NCBI RefSeq assembly: GCF_035984545.1
Contig: NZ_JAXCHP010000001.1
Location: 3,596,001 to 3,660,000 of the forward strand
Direction of reading: 5' to 3'
From: Cryobacterium sp. GrIS_2_6
GTDB taxonomy: Bacteria; Actinomycetota; Actinomycetes; Actinomycetales; Microbacteriaceae
Length of the DNA stretch: 64,000 nt
Shown piece after piece: positions 26,505 to 35,353 of the stretch. The translations under genes were made by a program, and so were the position numbers. Within the stretch, counting starts at the first letter, position 1. The number at the start of each line of letters is the position of its first letter. The notes beneath the pieces were generated by a model. That model had not been told where the DNA came from. It searched no databases and worked only from the letters and a program-made list of their open reading frames with translations.

Positions 26505-26679
26505 CGGTACTCCCCACGTGAGGGCCGACCGGGGTCGGCAACAGGGCGGAACAGGACGAACGCGGTCCCTCAGCGGTGAGCGATCGTGATTGACACCGTT
26601 CTACCCCTGTTTCCCGCGGTCCGCACCTGCACAATGTTCCGGTTTCGCATGTTTCAGGGCCGAGGGAGGGGACCCGCGA

Positions 26680-28299
26680 TCACCAGTCGGGCAGGAATTC
26701 CTGCCACACCGCCCGACGGTCCCCGCGGGGATCCGACTCGACGCGGTCCTCCGCATCGATGATCAGGGTCAGGCGGTTCTCCTCGGTGAAGCGGGGCCAG
26801 TCGGCGTCGGGACGGCCGGTGAGCGCGAAGTGCAGCCAGTTCCGGCGCATCCGCTCGCCCGCGTTGATGAAGAGCTCCCGACCGCCGAGCACGCTCATGA
26901 TCTGGGCGACGGGCAGGTCGGTCTGGTCGAACAGGGCGAAAAGCTCGATTCCGTGGGTCGCGCCGAGTCCGAGCATGTGCATCAGGCGCGGCGCGAGGTC
27001 GAAGCGGTAGACGTACACCGGCGCGACCCTGGAGTGCAGCTCCCCGAGCTGCAGGCTCGGGTACCAGAACACGAAGTCGCTGCCGAAATCGACCGAGCCG
27101 CGCAGTGGTGATAACCCCGCGTACACCGCGCGCATCGCCTCGTGCGAGCTCTCCGGTGCCTGGTCGAAGATGGCGCTGATCCGGGGAGCCGAATGCGGCA
27201 GGATGTCCACCCTGCCGCGGAAGAGGGTGCCTTCCCGCTCGTTGGAGCCGATGATGAGCGGGACCCGGTGTTCGCGGCCCGCGCGGAAGGCATCGACCGG
27301 CCGTTCAGGCAGGAAGTCGCCGTCGACGACGGGCACGAGGCAGAAGGTGCCCGGGTTCGAGTCCGGGGTCCGGGTCTGCACCGCGACGACAGCCTGGGAG
27401 ATCACGTCGGCGGGTGCCATGGCGAGCAGCTCGTCCGGGGCCAGGCCGACCGCTCCGGCGTCGGCTTCCGTGAGCGTCCGCAACTCCTCGACGACTTCCC
27501 CGGCCCAAGCATCCGTGAGTTCCCGCGAGAACGCGGCGTTGGACGGCGAGCTCTGGGCGATTGCGCGCGCGAAGAGCCCCTCGGCCGCCGGCGTCGCCAT
27601 CAGCGTGATGACGGCGTTCCCTCCCGCCGATTCCCCGAACACGGTGACGTTGTTCGGGTTGCCGCCGAAGGCGCGGATGTTGTCCCGCACCCAGCGCAGG
27701 GCAGCGACCTGGTCGCGCAACCCGAGGTTGCTCTCAAAGGGGTGGTCCGGCGTCGAGTATCTGGTGAAGTCGATGTAGCCGAGCGCCCCCAGGCGGTAGT
27801 TGAAGCTCACGTAGACGACGCGGCCGCTGCGCACGAAGCGCTCGCCGCGGCCGGTGAAGTCCTGGGAGGACCCCACGCTGTACCCTCCGCCGTGGATGAA
27901 CACCATCACCGGCAGGCCGAGCCGGCGCGGGTGCGCCGCGGCCGGGCGCATGACATTGATCGTCAGGCAGTCTTCCCCGGAGGCGCTGCGCGGCCCGTGC
28001 GCCCGAAACTGCCCGCGGTGCGGTTGCGAGGCGATCTTCCCGAACCTCGAGGCGTCACGGATGCCTGCCCACGATTCCACGGGACGCGGCGCCCGGAAGC
28101 GCCCATCGCCGACCGGCGTCGCCGCATACGGGATGCCGCGCCAGGCCAGGATCCCGTCCTCGTGCACACCGCGCACAATCCCGCCGCTGACGCGGACGTC
28201 GAGCCGGCCCCGGGGGAGCGAGACGGAGCGAAGGGGGGCTCCCAAACCGGGGCCGGGGCCTGGATGCGGTTCATCGTCGAGGGTCACTGCTGTGGACAT
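26680..28299 (-). CDS. Type B carboxylesterase
   Basis: A 539-aa alpha/beta hydrolase of the carboxylesterase type B family, hydrolysing carboxylic esters. The family block EDCLTINVMRP, oxyanion loop FIHGGGYSVGS, nucleophile in TVFGESAGGNAV, and the late catalytic His in THGIELFALF are visible. No signal peptide, so probably cytosolic. It lies 102 bases downstream of the flavodoxin-like gene on the same strand; the gap contains a strongly G/T-skewed stretch. Substrate not predictable. Confidence 0.88.
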   Translation of the reverse strand: MSTAVTLDDEPHPGPGPGLGAPLRSVSLPRGRLDVRVSGGIVRGVHEDGILAWRGIPYAATPVGDGRFRAPRPVESWAGIRDASRFGKIASQPHRGQFRAHGPRSASGEDCLTINVMRPAAAHPRRLGLPVMVFIHGGGYSVGSSQDFTGRGERFVRSGRVVYVSFNYRLGALGYIDFTRYSTPDHPFESNLGLRDQVAALRWVRDNIRAFGGNPNNVTVFGESAGGNAVITLMATPAAEGLFARAIAQSSPSNAAFSRELTDAWAGEVVEELRTLTEADAGAVGLAPDELLAMAPADVISQAVVAVQTRTPDSNPGTFCLVPVVDGDFLPERPVDAFRAGREHRVPLIIGSNEREGTLFRGRVDILPHSAPRISAIFDQAPESSHEAMRAVYAGLSPLRGSVDFGSDFVFWYPSLQLGELHSRVAPVYVYRFDLAPRLMHMLGLGATHGIELFALFDQTDLPVAQIMSVLGGRELFINAGERMRRNWLHFALTGRPDADWPRFTEENRLTLIIDAEDRVESDPRGDRRAVWQEFLPDW

Positions 28300-28401
28300 G
28301 CGCTCCTCCTCGTGGGAATCTTCTGGAGTTGTCTGGGTCCTTCGTGTGGGTGGTGGGCCTGGGTCTGGGTTCTGGTGGTTCTGGTGGGTGCCGGGTTCTG
28401 T
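28300..28401. other. G/T-skewed spacer with G-quadruplex-type motif
   Basis: Between the flavodoxin-like and carboxylesterase genes the plus strand is almost only G and T (about 28330-28395). Four GGG runs at 28348, 28355, 28361 and 28367 with loops of 4, 3 and 3 bases fit the standard quadruplex pattern. Both flanking genes are on the minus strand, so the G-rich strand is the transcription template and the mRNA is C/A-rich. Confidence 0.6.
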
Positions 28402-29136
28402 TCAGCGGTACTCGGGGTTGGGTTCGAAGCCGAAGCGCTCGCCGGCGTCCCAGTCCCGGCGGAGGTTCCCGTAGGCGGGGAAGCCGCCGTTGGCCTTCAG
28501 GATCGCCGCGAGGTGCATCAGGTTCCAGGTCATGAAGGTCGTGTTGCGGTTGGTGAAGTCGTTCTGGGGGCCACCGGACCCGGCGTCCAGGTAGCTCGGA
28601 CCCGGCCCGATCTCGCCGATCCAGCCGGCGTCCGCGGCCGGGGGGATCGAGTAGCCGATGTGCTGCAGGCTGTAGAGGATGTTCGACGAGCAGTGCTTGA
28701 CGCCATCCTCGTTGCCGGTGATGATGGCGCCGCTGACCTTGCCGTAATAGACGTACTGGCCCTTGTCGTTGAACTCTCCACTCATCGCATAGAGCCGCTC
28801 GATCACGCGTTTCGTCACCGAACTGTTGTCGCCGAGCCAGATCGGGCCGCCGATCACGAGGATGTCCGCCGTCTGCACCTTGTCGAAGAGCGCCGGCCAG
28901 GCATCCGTCTTCGAGCCGTGCTTGGTCATGTCGGGATAGACGCCGGTCGCGATGTCGTGGTCGATCGCCCGGATCGTTTCGGCGTAGACGCCCTGTTCGT
29001 GCATCAGGTTCATGCTGAGGTCGATGATCGCCTGGGTATTGCTGGGCTCGGGGCTGCGCTTGAGCGTGCAATTGATGAACAGGGCACGCAGCCCGGAATA
29101 GTCGTAGGAGGCCTGGGTATTGCGGCTCGGGGTCAT
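28402..29136 (-). CDS. NAD(P)H-dependent FMN oxidoreductase, flavodoxin-like fold
   Basis: A 244-aa flavodoxin-fold reductase. The FMN-binding opening is FINCTLKRSPEPSNTQAIID, with ADILVIGGPIWLGDNSSVTKRVIERLY as the second flavin loop and VSGAIITGNEDGVKHCSSN as the third, the layout of the NADPH-dependent FMN reductase/iron-sulfur flavoprotein group. The start was set at ATG 29136 (MTPSRN); a 17-residue in-frame extension exists. Probably transcribed with the esterase downstream. It diverges from the MFS gene, whose start is 84 bases away. Confidence 0.85.
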   Translation of the reverse strand: MTPSRNTQASYDYSGLRALFINCTLKRSPEPSNTQAIIDLSMNLMHEQGVYAETIRAIDHDIATGVYPDMTKHGSKTDAWPALFDKVQTADILVIGGPIWLGDNSSVTKRVIERLYAMSGEFNDKGQYVYYGKVSGAIITGNEDGVKHCSSNILYSLQHIGYSIPPAADAGWIGEIGPGPSYLDAGSGGPQNDFTNRNTTFMTWNLMHLAAILKANGGFPAYGNLRRDWDAGERFGFEPNPEYR

Positions 29137-29185
29137 GGCGCCAGTGTTGCACCCGCTCCGCGCACCGGCTACCCCGGGGCACGGG

Positions 29186-29215
29186 TTCACTTCGTCCGGG
29201 ATCCGGGGTTAGATT
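29186..29215 (+). promoter_or_regulatory. Promoter of the MFS gene, leaderless type
   Basis: TTCACT at 29186-29191 and TAGATT at 29210-29215 are spaced 18 bases. The GTG start codon follows five bases after the -10 box, so the transcript should begin at or next to the start codon. Confidence 0.6.
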
Positions 29216-29220
29216 GCCGG

Positions 29221-30597
29221 GTGACTCCTCGCGAACGCCGCATCCTGATCGTCGCCGTCCTCTCCTCCTTCGTCGCGTTCCTCGACGGTTCGATCATCAA
29301 CGTCGCACTCCCCGCGATCTCGCGCGAGCTCGGCGGCGGCCTCACCCTTCAGCAGTGGGTCGTCGACGGCTATCTGCTCTCCCTCGGTGCCCTGATCCTC
29401 GTGGCCGGCTCGCTCTCGGATAGCTTCGGCCGGGTGCGCGTTCTTCGGGTCGGCCTGATCTGGTTCGGGATCACGTCGCTCGCGTGCGCCGTCGCACCGT
29501 GGGGCGCCGCCCTCGTCGTTGCGCGGATCCTGCAGGGTGCTGCTGCTGCCCTTCTCGTCCCGAGCTCCCTCGCGCTCATCACCTCGACGTTCACCGGTCC
29601 GGCCCAGGGCCGGGCGATCGGCGCCTGGACAGGCTGGACCGGCATCGCGGGCATCGCCGGGCCCATCCTGGGCGGCGTCCTCGTCGACACGAGCACCTGG
29701 CGGCTCGTGTTCGCGATCAACGTGCTCCCGATCGTGGCGACCCTCATCGTGCTCGCCGGAGTGCGGGAACCGGCGCGCACCGGTCCGGCCGCCCGGATCG
29801 ACGTCGCCGGGGCCTTCCTCGCCGTCGTCGGCCTCGGCGGTCCCGTTTTCGCGCTCATCGAGCAGGGTCGGCTCGGCTGGGGCAGTCCCATCGTGTACCT
29901 GCCGCTCGTCGTCGGGCTGCTCTCCCTCGCCGCGTTCCTCTGGTGGGAGGCGCGAGCTCCGCACCCGATGATGCCCCTCGGCCTTTTCCGGGCACGCAAC
30001 TTCTGGGCAGGAAACCTCGCGACCGTCGGCATCTACGGCGCGCTGAGCCTCGGTTTCTTCATCTTCGCCGTCTACCTGCAACAGGTCGGCGGCCTCTCGG
30101 CGACGAGCGCGGGACTCGCGGGCATCCCGGCGACCCTGATGTTGCTGTTCTTCTCGACATTGTTCGGCGGGCTCGCCGGCCGGTTCGGCCCGCGACTCTT
30201 CATGACCCTGGGCCCGATCGTGGCGGGCATCGGCTTCCTGATCCTGACCCTGGCCGTTCCCCCGGTGGATGTCTGGCGCACCGTTATCCCCGGCATCGCC
30301 GTCGTGGGCCTCGGGCTCTCGATCACGGTGGCACCCCTGACCGGCGCCGTGCTCGGCTCCATCCATCCCGAGCAGGCCGGAATCGGCTCGGCGATCAACA
30401 ACGCCGTCTCCCGCGTCGCCGGACTCATCATGATCGCCTTCGCCGGCACGATCGCCGGCGAACAGCTCGGCGTCGCCGGGTTTCAGCGGGTCCTGCTGGT
30501 CACCGCCACGCTCATGTTCGCCGGCGCACTCGTGTCGTGGCTCGGCATCCGCACCCCGAAGAGCGGGGCGGATGCCGCAGCGCCGGCGGCAGGGTAA
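29221..30597 (+). CDS. DHA2-type MFS drug exporter
   Basis: A 458-aa proton-coupled efflux transporter of the EmrB/QacA (14-TM) type. TM1 VAVLSSFVAFLDGSIINVALP, motif A region GSLSDSFGRVRVLRVG, motif C WTGWTGIAGIAGPILGGVL and WRLVFAINVLP are all canonical. GTG at 29221 was chosen because it sits directly after a good -10 box and at the family's start; the frame is open much further upstream but antisense to the reductase. It probably exports hydrophobic toxic compounds. Confidence 0.9.
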   Translation: MTPRERRILIVAVLSSFVAFLDGSIINVALPAISRELGGGLTLQQWVVDGYLLSLGALILVAGSLSDSFGRVRVLRVGLIWFGITSLACAVAPWGAALVVARILQGAAAALLVPSSLALITSTFTGPAQGRAIGAWTGWTGIAGIAGPILGGVLVDTSTWRLVFAINVLPIVATLIVLAGVREPARTGPAARIDVAGAFLAVVGLGGPVFALIEQGRLGWGSPIVYLPLVVGLLSLAAFLWWEARAPHPMMPLGLFRARNFWAGNLATVGIYGALSLGFFIFAVYLQQVGGLSATSAGLAGIPATLMLLFFSTLFGGLAGRFGPRLFMTLGPIVAGIGFLILTLAVPPVDVWRTVIPGIAVVGLGLSITVAPLTGAVLGSIHPEQAGIGSAINNAVSRVAGLIMIAFAGTIAGEQLGVAGFQRVLLVTATLMFAGALVSWLGIRTPKSGADAAAPAAG

Positions 30598-30663
30598 CTC
30601 GCCTGAGCGCGGCATCCGCGTCTCTCCCACCTGCCCTCGAACGGGAGGGGCCGGGAAATCTGT

Positions 30664-30669
30664 TATAGT
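30664..30669 (+). promoter_or_regulatory. Probable -10 box of tRNA-Arg
   Basis: TATAGT lies 38 bases before the mature tRNA 5' end in the AT-rich gap after the MFS gene. No matching -35 hexamer is obvious. Confidence 0.4.
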
Positions 30670-30707
30670 TTCTAAGTTGTCTTCGCGAAGGATTTCGCCT
30701 GGCACAT

Positions 30708-30780
30708 GCGCTCGTAGCTCAACGGATAGAGCATCTGACTACGGATCAGAAGGTTGGGGGTTCGAATCCCTTCGGGCGCA
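30708..30780 (+). tRNA. tRNA-Arg (anticodon ACG)
   Basis: A complete 73-base cloverleaf without encoded CCA. Acceptor stem gcgctcg/cgggcgc closes with one G-T pair; the anticodon stem tctga/tcaga encloses the loop ctacgga with anticodon ACG at 30741-30743 (A34 normally becomes inosine through TadA, whose gene is at 58224). The T arm gggggttcgaatccc is perfect. Its last 30 bases plus one further base form the left attachment repeat of the island. Confidence 0.97.
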
Positions 30781-30781
30781 C
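30751..30781 (+). repeat. Left attachment repeat (attL-like)
   Basis: The 31 bases from aggttggggg to gggcgcac are repeated exactly at 46132-46162. With one mismatch the identity extends six bases further left. The repeat covers the T arm and acceptor end of tRNA-Arg, the usual target for tyrosine integrases. Confidence 0.88.
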
Positions 30782-30783
30782 GC

Positions 30784-30825
30784 AAAAACCCCCGTAATCA
30801 TTGAGATTGCGGGGGTTTTCTTTTT
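30784..30825 (+). terminator. Rho-independent terminator after tRNA-Arg
   Basis: The arms aaaaacccccgtaatc (30784-30799) and gattgcgggggttttc (30805-30820) form a strong stem with one mismatched pair, loop attga, followed by five T. It belongs to the island side of the attachment repeat. Confidence 0.85.
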
Positions 30826-30835
30826 GGTGGGATTT

Positions 30836-31051
30836 TCAGTCGCCACTTTCATTCGCCACATTGGGGCCCAGTAGGTCGCTGAGAATGGCTGAATTAACGA
30901 CCACCCGCCGGCGCTTTCTCCCGATGTAGTACCGGAGGGTGACCTTGGAACCCTCGACAAGCGGGAGGGCGTGCCCCAGCTGTGCGGATGCCGCTGCGAG
31001 GTCGTCTTCATCTTCGATCCAGGATGCGACGGAGGCGCGGAGAGTCTTCAT
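30836..31051 (-). pseudogene. C-terminal remnant of a tyrosine integrase
   Basis: A 71-residue open frame whose 3' end points at the tRNA. KTLRASVASWIEDEDDLAAASAQLGHA, followed by VTLRYYIGRK, matches the end of phage-type integrases: catalytic Arg context (LR), LGH and the tyrosine region (YY). An in-frame TAA sits four codons before the ATG, and none of the N-terminal core-binding domain or the first half of the catalytic domain is present. It is therefore a truncated, inactive integrase. The similarity is by motif reading only. Confidence 0.62.
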
Positions 31052-31082
31052 TTCGACCCAGTGTTAACAGCTCGTCGCCGCC

Positions 31083-31250
31083 CGCTATGAACAAGGCGCC
31101 GTTCTTGCTAACTCGAACATGCCATTCGGCCGGTGGGGCGAGATCTTCTCCAACGAGATCGTCGCCGCGGCCATGATCGACCGCCTCGTTCACCATGCCG
31201 CGGACGCCACCCTTGCCGGGGATTCATGCCGCACCCGCAGCTGCCCCGAG
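31083..31250 (+). pseudogene. IS21-family istB remnant
   Basis: The translated stretch RYEQGAVLANSN, MPFGRWGEIFSNE and IVAAAMIDRLVHHA matches the end of the IstB transposition helper ATPase (family: TSNxxFGxWGExF...AAAxxDRLxHH). Walker A and B motifs are absent, so only the 3' tail of the gene remains. It marks an old IS21-type insertion that probably destroyed the adjacent integrase. The following ~190 bases to the LysR gene contain no gene I can support. Confidence 0.7.
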
Positions 31251-31443
31251 ATGCTCGAGCAGCAACCCCGACAGGGCGCGAACTACACCGAAAACCAACC
31301 CGAGGGGTCAGAATTCAGACGACGATCAAGGGCCAGTTTTCACCCGACGTTGAGGGCCCTTGACGGCCCTCGTTTAGTGGCGATAACTGGCGCACGGAAG
31401 AACTCAGGAGGATTCGTCCCTGACATCGTCGCTGCAGCCTCTA

Positions 31444-32328
31444 CTACAGCGAAATGCCCGCCCGAGCGATTGCCAGAAAAGCGTTGACCGCGCCCGATGT
31501 TTCTGGTGCGCGGCTGAGGAGTAGCAAGTCGACCGAGGCCTCGGGGTCGAGGAGGGGGCGGAAGGTGATCTTGGGAATCCTGATCTGCTCTGTTGTGTCC
31601 GGGACGACAGCGATTCCGAGGCCGGCCGCGACTAGGGCAAGGACTCCGAGCGTCGTAGCAGCGCGGTGCACGACTATCGGCTCCTGTCCTTGGCTGCGGA
31701 TGTATTCCAGGGACAGGTCTTCAACGTCGTCGTGGGTGTAGACGATGACCTGTTTCCGGTTCAGGTCCGTGTAGTTGATGGTTGCGCGGGACGCCAATGG
31801 GTGTCCGCTCGGGATGGCTGCGATAAGCCGAATTGCGCTGATCTTTTCGGTTCGACAATGGATGTCCGGGTCGAACTTGCTTCGTGGGCAAAAGCCGACG
31901 TCTAAAGAGCCTTCGCCGATCAGTTCCGCCTGTCGGAGGGGCGCCAGTTCTTGGACTGTCACTTCGACGTTCGGGTAGGTGTCGTGGTGTTGACGGAGGG
32001 CGCTGATGAGATCTCCGCTGAGCATGGCAACTCCGGAGAAACCGACACGCACAGTGCCGGTCTGACCGCTGAGAGATTGATGGACCACGGCGGCTGCCCG
32101 TTCCGCTTGAGCGAGCGTCCGACGCGCCTCGACGAGGAGGACCTCGCCTGCCTCCGTCAGTTCGACTCGACGGCTCGTGCGCTCAAAGAGCAGCCCGCCG
32201 AGTTCACGTTCGAGGGTCTGGATCTGCATGCTCAGGGTCGGTTGCACGACGTGGAGGCGGGCCGCGGCGCGGCCGAAGTGCCGCTCTTCCGCCACGGCAA
32301 CGAAATACCTCAGATGCCGCAGCTCCAT
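31444..32328 (-). CDS. LysR-type transcriptional regulator
   Basis: A 294-aa regulator. DNA-binding domain at the N-terminus (MELRHLRYFVAVAEERHFGRAAARLHVVQPTLS, LERELGGLLFERTSRRVELTEAG) and an effector domain with GFSGVAMLSGDLISALRQ. The catabolic LTTR subgroup (CatR/BenM-like) shares this opening. ATG 32328 is preferred; an in-frame TTG nine codons upstream is possible. It diverges from the SnoaL-amidohydrolase run, which it probably controls in response to a pathway intermediate. Confidence 0.88.
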   Translation of the reverse strand: MELRHLRYFVAVAEERHFGRAAARLHVVQPTLSMQIQTLERELGGLLFERTSRRVELTEAGEVLLVEARRTLAQAERAAAVVHQSLSGQTGTVRVGFSGVAMLSGDLISALRQHHDTYPNVEVTVQELAPLRQAELIGEGSLDVGFCPRSKFDPDIHCRTEKISAIRLIAAIPSGHPLASRATINYTDLNRKQVIVYTHDDVEDLSLEYIRSQGQEPIVVHRAATTLGVLALVAAGLGIAVVPDTTEQIRIPKITFRPLLDPEASVDLLLLSRAPETSGAVNAFLAIARAGISL

Positions 32329-32408
32329 ACGTGGCCCATCAGCTGGAATGATCAATCGGTCAAATCAATCTAATTGTCTCATGAGGTCGCAGGGATCACA
32401 CTGTATTC
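32329..32408. promoter_or_regulatory. Divergent LysR/SnoaL control region
   Basis: The 80-base gap contains atcaat twice (32351-32356 and 32364-32369) within an AT-rich patch, and gtctcatgag, candidate sites for a LysR tetramer (T-N11-A type). No single operator can be fixed. Confidence 0.4.
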
Positions 32409-33020
32409 ATGTCAACGTATGTGGAAGATCGCTTGGCGATCGCAGACCTTGAGACGGGATGGATCCACCGAGACCTCGGTGAATGGGCGGCGCTTCGAGA
32501 GTTGTTCCATCCTGACGGCGTGATCGAGATCACCTGGTTCCACGGCCTATTCACGGATTTCGTGAACGCGTCCGAACGCATGGGCGCATCGCAATTCCGA
32601 ACCAAGCACGTCATCACGTCCCCCCTTGTGACCCTCAACGAGTCCCGGGATCGGGCGGTGGCAGAGACCAACGCGATCATCATCGCGGAGAACGTTTCTC
32701 TAGACCTCGGGTGCATGGGCCACAACCGGTTCATCGACCGGATCGAGAAAAGAGACGGCCTCTGGAAGATCGTCGACCGTAAAAGCATCTACGACGCCGC
32801 CACCTTCACCTTCCCCCTCGGGCTGGTCGACATCGACGGCGCCCTCGCCCGGATATTTCCCCGCGAGTACGCGGCGCGGGCATATCTGCTCGAAAAAAGC
32901 GGGTTCCCAGTAGCGAGGGTCTTCGCGACGAAGGGCAGCGACTTGGAACGCCGGATTAAAGCCGACGCCACCGCGTGGCTAGCCGCACCGGGATCCACCA
33001 CCGAAAGGCACAACGCATGA
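32409..33020 (+). CDS. SnoaL-like/NTF2-fold protein
   Basis: A 203-aa protein with the SnoaL-type opening YVEDRLAIADLETGWIHRDLGEWAALRELFHPDGVIEITWFHG and KRDGLWKIVDRKSIYD, plus a C-terminal extension of ~70 residues. NTF2-fold proteins include dehydratases, isomerases and small hydroxylase components. Its stop overlaps the start of the amidohydrolase gene (ATGA), indicating coupled translation and a shared task. Specific reaction unknown. Confidence 0.75.
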   Translation: MSTYVEDRLAIADLETGWIHRDLGEWAALRELFHPDGVIEITWFHGLFTDFVNASERMGASQFRTKHVITSPLVTLNESRDRAVAETNAIIIAENVSLDLGCMGHNRFIDRIEKRDGLWKIVDRKSIYDAATFTFPLGLVDIDGALARIFPREYAARAYLLEKSGFPVARVFATKGSDLERRIKADATAWLAAPGSTTERHNA

Positions 33021-34126
33021 CCACCACCACGATCACCACCGTCCGCGTCTTCGACGGCGCAGCCATGCTCGAGGGATCCTTCGACGTGACGTTCACAGAA
33101 CAAGGAATCCGCGCGGTCACCGCAACCACCGAAGAACCGATCGGTTCGGACACGATCATCGACGGTACCGGCAAAACGCTGCTTCCCGGACTGATCGACA
33201 CTCACGTGCACTTCGACTCGTACGCTGATTTGGGCGAATTCACCCGCTGGGGTCTGACGACTGTCTTGGACATGGGAACCCACCCGAAGTCGCTGGTGGA
33301 CAGAATGCGCGACCAAACAGGGCTGTCCGACGTGCGAAGTTCCGGCAGTCCAGCGTCCGGCCCAGGAAGCAATCAGACGACCAAGGGCAGCTTCGCGTTG
33401 TCCACGGTGGTGAGCGGGCCTGACGACGCCCCCCGGTTCGTGGCCGACCGGGTTGCCGAAGAATCCGACTACATCAAGATCATCATCGAGGATCCCGCAA
33501 GGGTCGGCGACGTGGCCCTGGGCGGCGACACCATCGCCGCCATCGTGCAGGCCGCTCACACGGTTGGTCTTCAGGCCATCGCGCACGCCTCCTCGACAGC
33601 AGCGTTCCACCTCGGCATCGACGCCGGCGTCGACATCCTCACGCATGTTCCTCTCAACGGGCCCATCACGTCGGAGATGGCCGCCTCGATGGCCGTCGGT
33701 AACATTCGAGCGATTCCAACCCTGATCATGATGAAGGGCACCGCCTCGGCGGTCGGTCTTCCCGACTCCGGCGACGGACCCGGATACCACAACGCATCCG
33801 CCTCGGTTACCGCCATGGCGGCAGCCGGACTGATGATCGCCGTGGGCACCGACGCCAACAATGCCCCCTTCGTGCCCTTCCGTCCGGCTCTCGGCGAATC
33901 GATGCACGACGAATTGCAGCTTCTCGTCGACGCCGGCCTCAGCCCCACGGAAGCGCTACGAAGCGCCACCAGCACCGCCGCCGCCCTCTTCGGCCTCGAT
34001 GATCGCGGCAGCGTCCGAGAAGGATCCCGCGCGGACCTGCTTCTCGTCACGGGCGACCCCACCGCCGATATCACCGCCACAAGAAACATCGACCATGTCT
34101 GGACCGCCGGGATCCCCGCCTCCTGA
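33017..34126 (+). CDS. Metal-dependent amidohydrolase (copy 1)
   Basis: A 369-aa amidohydrolase-superfamily enzyme. LLPGLIDTHVHFDSY gives the HxH metal pair, YIKIIIED the bridging-type Lys, AIAHASS and DILTHVPL the two later His ligands, and MIAVGTDANNAP the catalytic Asp. A short beta-sandwich part flanks the barrel (ITTVRVFDGAAM; RADLLLVTGDPTADI). It is clearly related to the second amidohydrolase at 36897-37973 (shared VLDMG, MMKG, GLSPTEAL). A lactonase, amidase or imidase role is possible. Confidence 0.85.
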   Translation: MTTTTITTVRVFDGAAMLEGSFDVTFTEQGIRAVTATTEEPIGSDTIIDGTGKTLLPGLIDTHVHFDSYADLGEFTRWGLTTVLDMGTHPKSLVDRMRDQTGLSDVRSSGSPASGPGSNQTTKGSFALSTVVSGPDDAPRFVADRVAEESDYIKIIIEDPARVGDVALGGDTIAAIVQAAHTVGLQAIAHASSTAAFHLGIDAGVDILTHVPLNGPITSEMAASMAVGNIRAIPTLIMMKGTASAVGLPDSGDGPGYHNASASVTAMAAAGLMIAVGTDANNAPFVPFRPALGESMHDELQLLVDAGLSPTEALRSATSTAAALFGLDDRGSVREGSRADLLLVTGDPTADITATRNIDHVWTAGIPAS

Positions 34127-34165
34127 CCATCCGATCCACACCTCTCGATTCAAAGGACCCACCTC

Positions 34166-35161
34166 GTGAAACTCATCACCCTCGAAGAGCACTACCTGGA
34201 CGTATCGATCGCCCGAGCAAGCGCCGGGATTGCATCCCACCAAAGCCCCGACTTCCACGCCACGTTCGATCCGAAGCTGGGCTTTTCCTGGTCCCCGTCC
34301 GCCGAAGTCCTACAAGACCTCGACGAAGGCCGCATCGCCAACATGGATGCCAACGGCATCAGCATGCAGGTCCTCTCTGGACTCTCCACACAACAGCTCC
34401 CCGCTGAGCACGCCGGTGATCTCGTGACAAACCTTAACAACACACTCGCCGCAGCGGTTACGAGGCACCCCGACCGGTTCGCGGCGTTCGCGTCCCTGCC
34501 AACTGTCCTGCCCGAACACGCTGCCGACGAACTCGAACGCGGCGTGCGGGACTTGTCCATGGTCGGCGCGATGATCATGGGGCGTACGGAGGACCAATTC
34601 CTCAGCGAAACTCGATTCGACCCGATTCTCGCCCGCGCGGCGAGTTTGAACGTGCCGATCTACCTGCACCCGGGAGTCCCGCCCGCCGCCAGCAGCGCTA
34701 TCAACTATGCCGGCCTCGACCCGCTGGTCACGGCCCGGTTCCAAACTGCGGGATGGGGGTGGCACATGGAAACAGGAATCCACTTCCTGCACCTGGTCCT
34801 CAGCGGTGTCTTCGACAAATACCCCACCCTCCAGATCATCCTCGGACATTGGGGCGAAATGGTCCCGTTCTTCCTCGATCGGCTCGATGAAGGCTTCCCC
34901 ACCCGCCTCACCGGCCTTGACCGTTCCATAGCCGAGTACGTGAAATCGAACGTCTATGTCACCCCCAGTGGCATGTTCAGCCACGCCCAGCTGCAGTACT
35001 GCATCGAGACCCTCGGTACCGACCGGATCATGTACTCCGTCGACTACCCGTTCCTCGACAACGGCGGGGCCGCCAAATTCCTCGACGAAGCAAAGCTCGA
35101 GCCGGACGTGAAAGAAGCCATCGCGCACGGCACCGCCGAGATCCTCCTCAACCTCGCCTAG
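34166..35161 (+). CDS. ACMSD-family amidohydrolase (decarboxylase/hydrolase)
   Basis: A 331-aa enzyme of the amidohydrolase-2 family that includes ACMSD, gamma-resorcylate and 5-carboxyvanillate decarboxylases. N-terminal metal motif LITLEEHYLD (ExH), IYLHPGVPP with His, IILGHWGEMVPF with the catalytic His, and MYSVDYPFLDN with the metal Asp. GTG start at 34166, 39 bases after the amidohydrolase gene, so one transcript is likely. The ExH form fits the resorcylate-type non-oxidative decarboxylases, but hydrolases also occur in the family. Confidence 0.85.
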   Translation: MKLITLEEHYLDVSIARASAGIASHQSPDFHATFDPKLGFSWSPSAEVLQDLDEGRIANMDANGISMQVLSGLSTQQLPAEHAGDLVTNLNNTLAAAVTRHPDRFAAFASLPTVLPEHAADELERGVRDLSMVGAMIMGRTEDQFLSETRFDPILARAASLNVPIYLHPGVPPAASSAINYAGLDPLVTARFQTAGWGWHMETGIHFLHLVLSGVFDKYPTLQIILGHWGEMVPFFLDRLDEGFPTRLTGLDRSIAEYVKSNVYVTPSGMFSHAQLQYCIETLGTDRIMYSVDYPFLDNGGAAKFLDEAKLEPDVKEAIAHGTAEILLNLA

Positions 35162-35353
35162 CAGCCCCGGACGTGACCGGTGCCCTCGAACGGCCGTCCA
35201 CGAGACCCAACCGTCCTCTTAAATCAGAATCGGTGTTTCGTGTTCAACGGCCCGTGACCGAGACCTAATGGCTGTGCATGTACGCGACTCTTAGTGGCAC
35301 TTCTCCTCGACGGACCGCAGCGGAATGACCCGTTCGGCTCCGGCGAAAGGGAA

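Noticed and set aside
27142..29220. Very long open frame running into the MFS gene on the plus strand
   Set aside because: It is antisense to the carboxylesterase and reductase genes, has low-complexity Arg/Gly/Ala composition and no family motifs; the MFS protein starts at GTG 29221.
31083..31250. Active IS21 element
   Set aside because: Only the end of istB is left; no istA, Walker motifs or terminal repeats.
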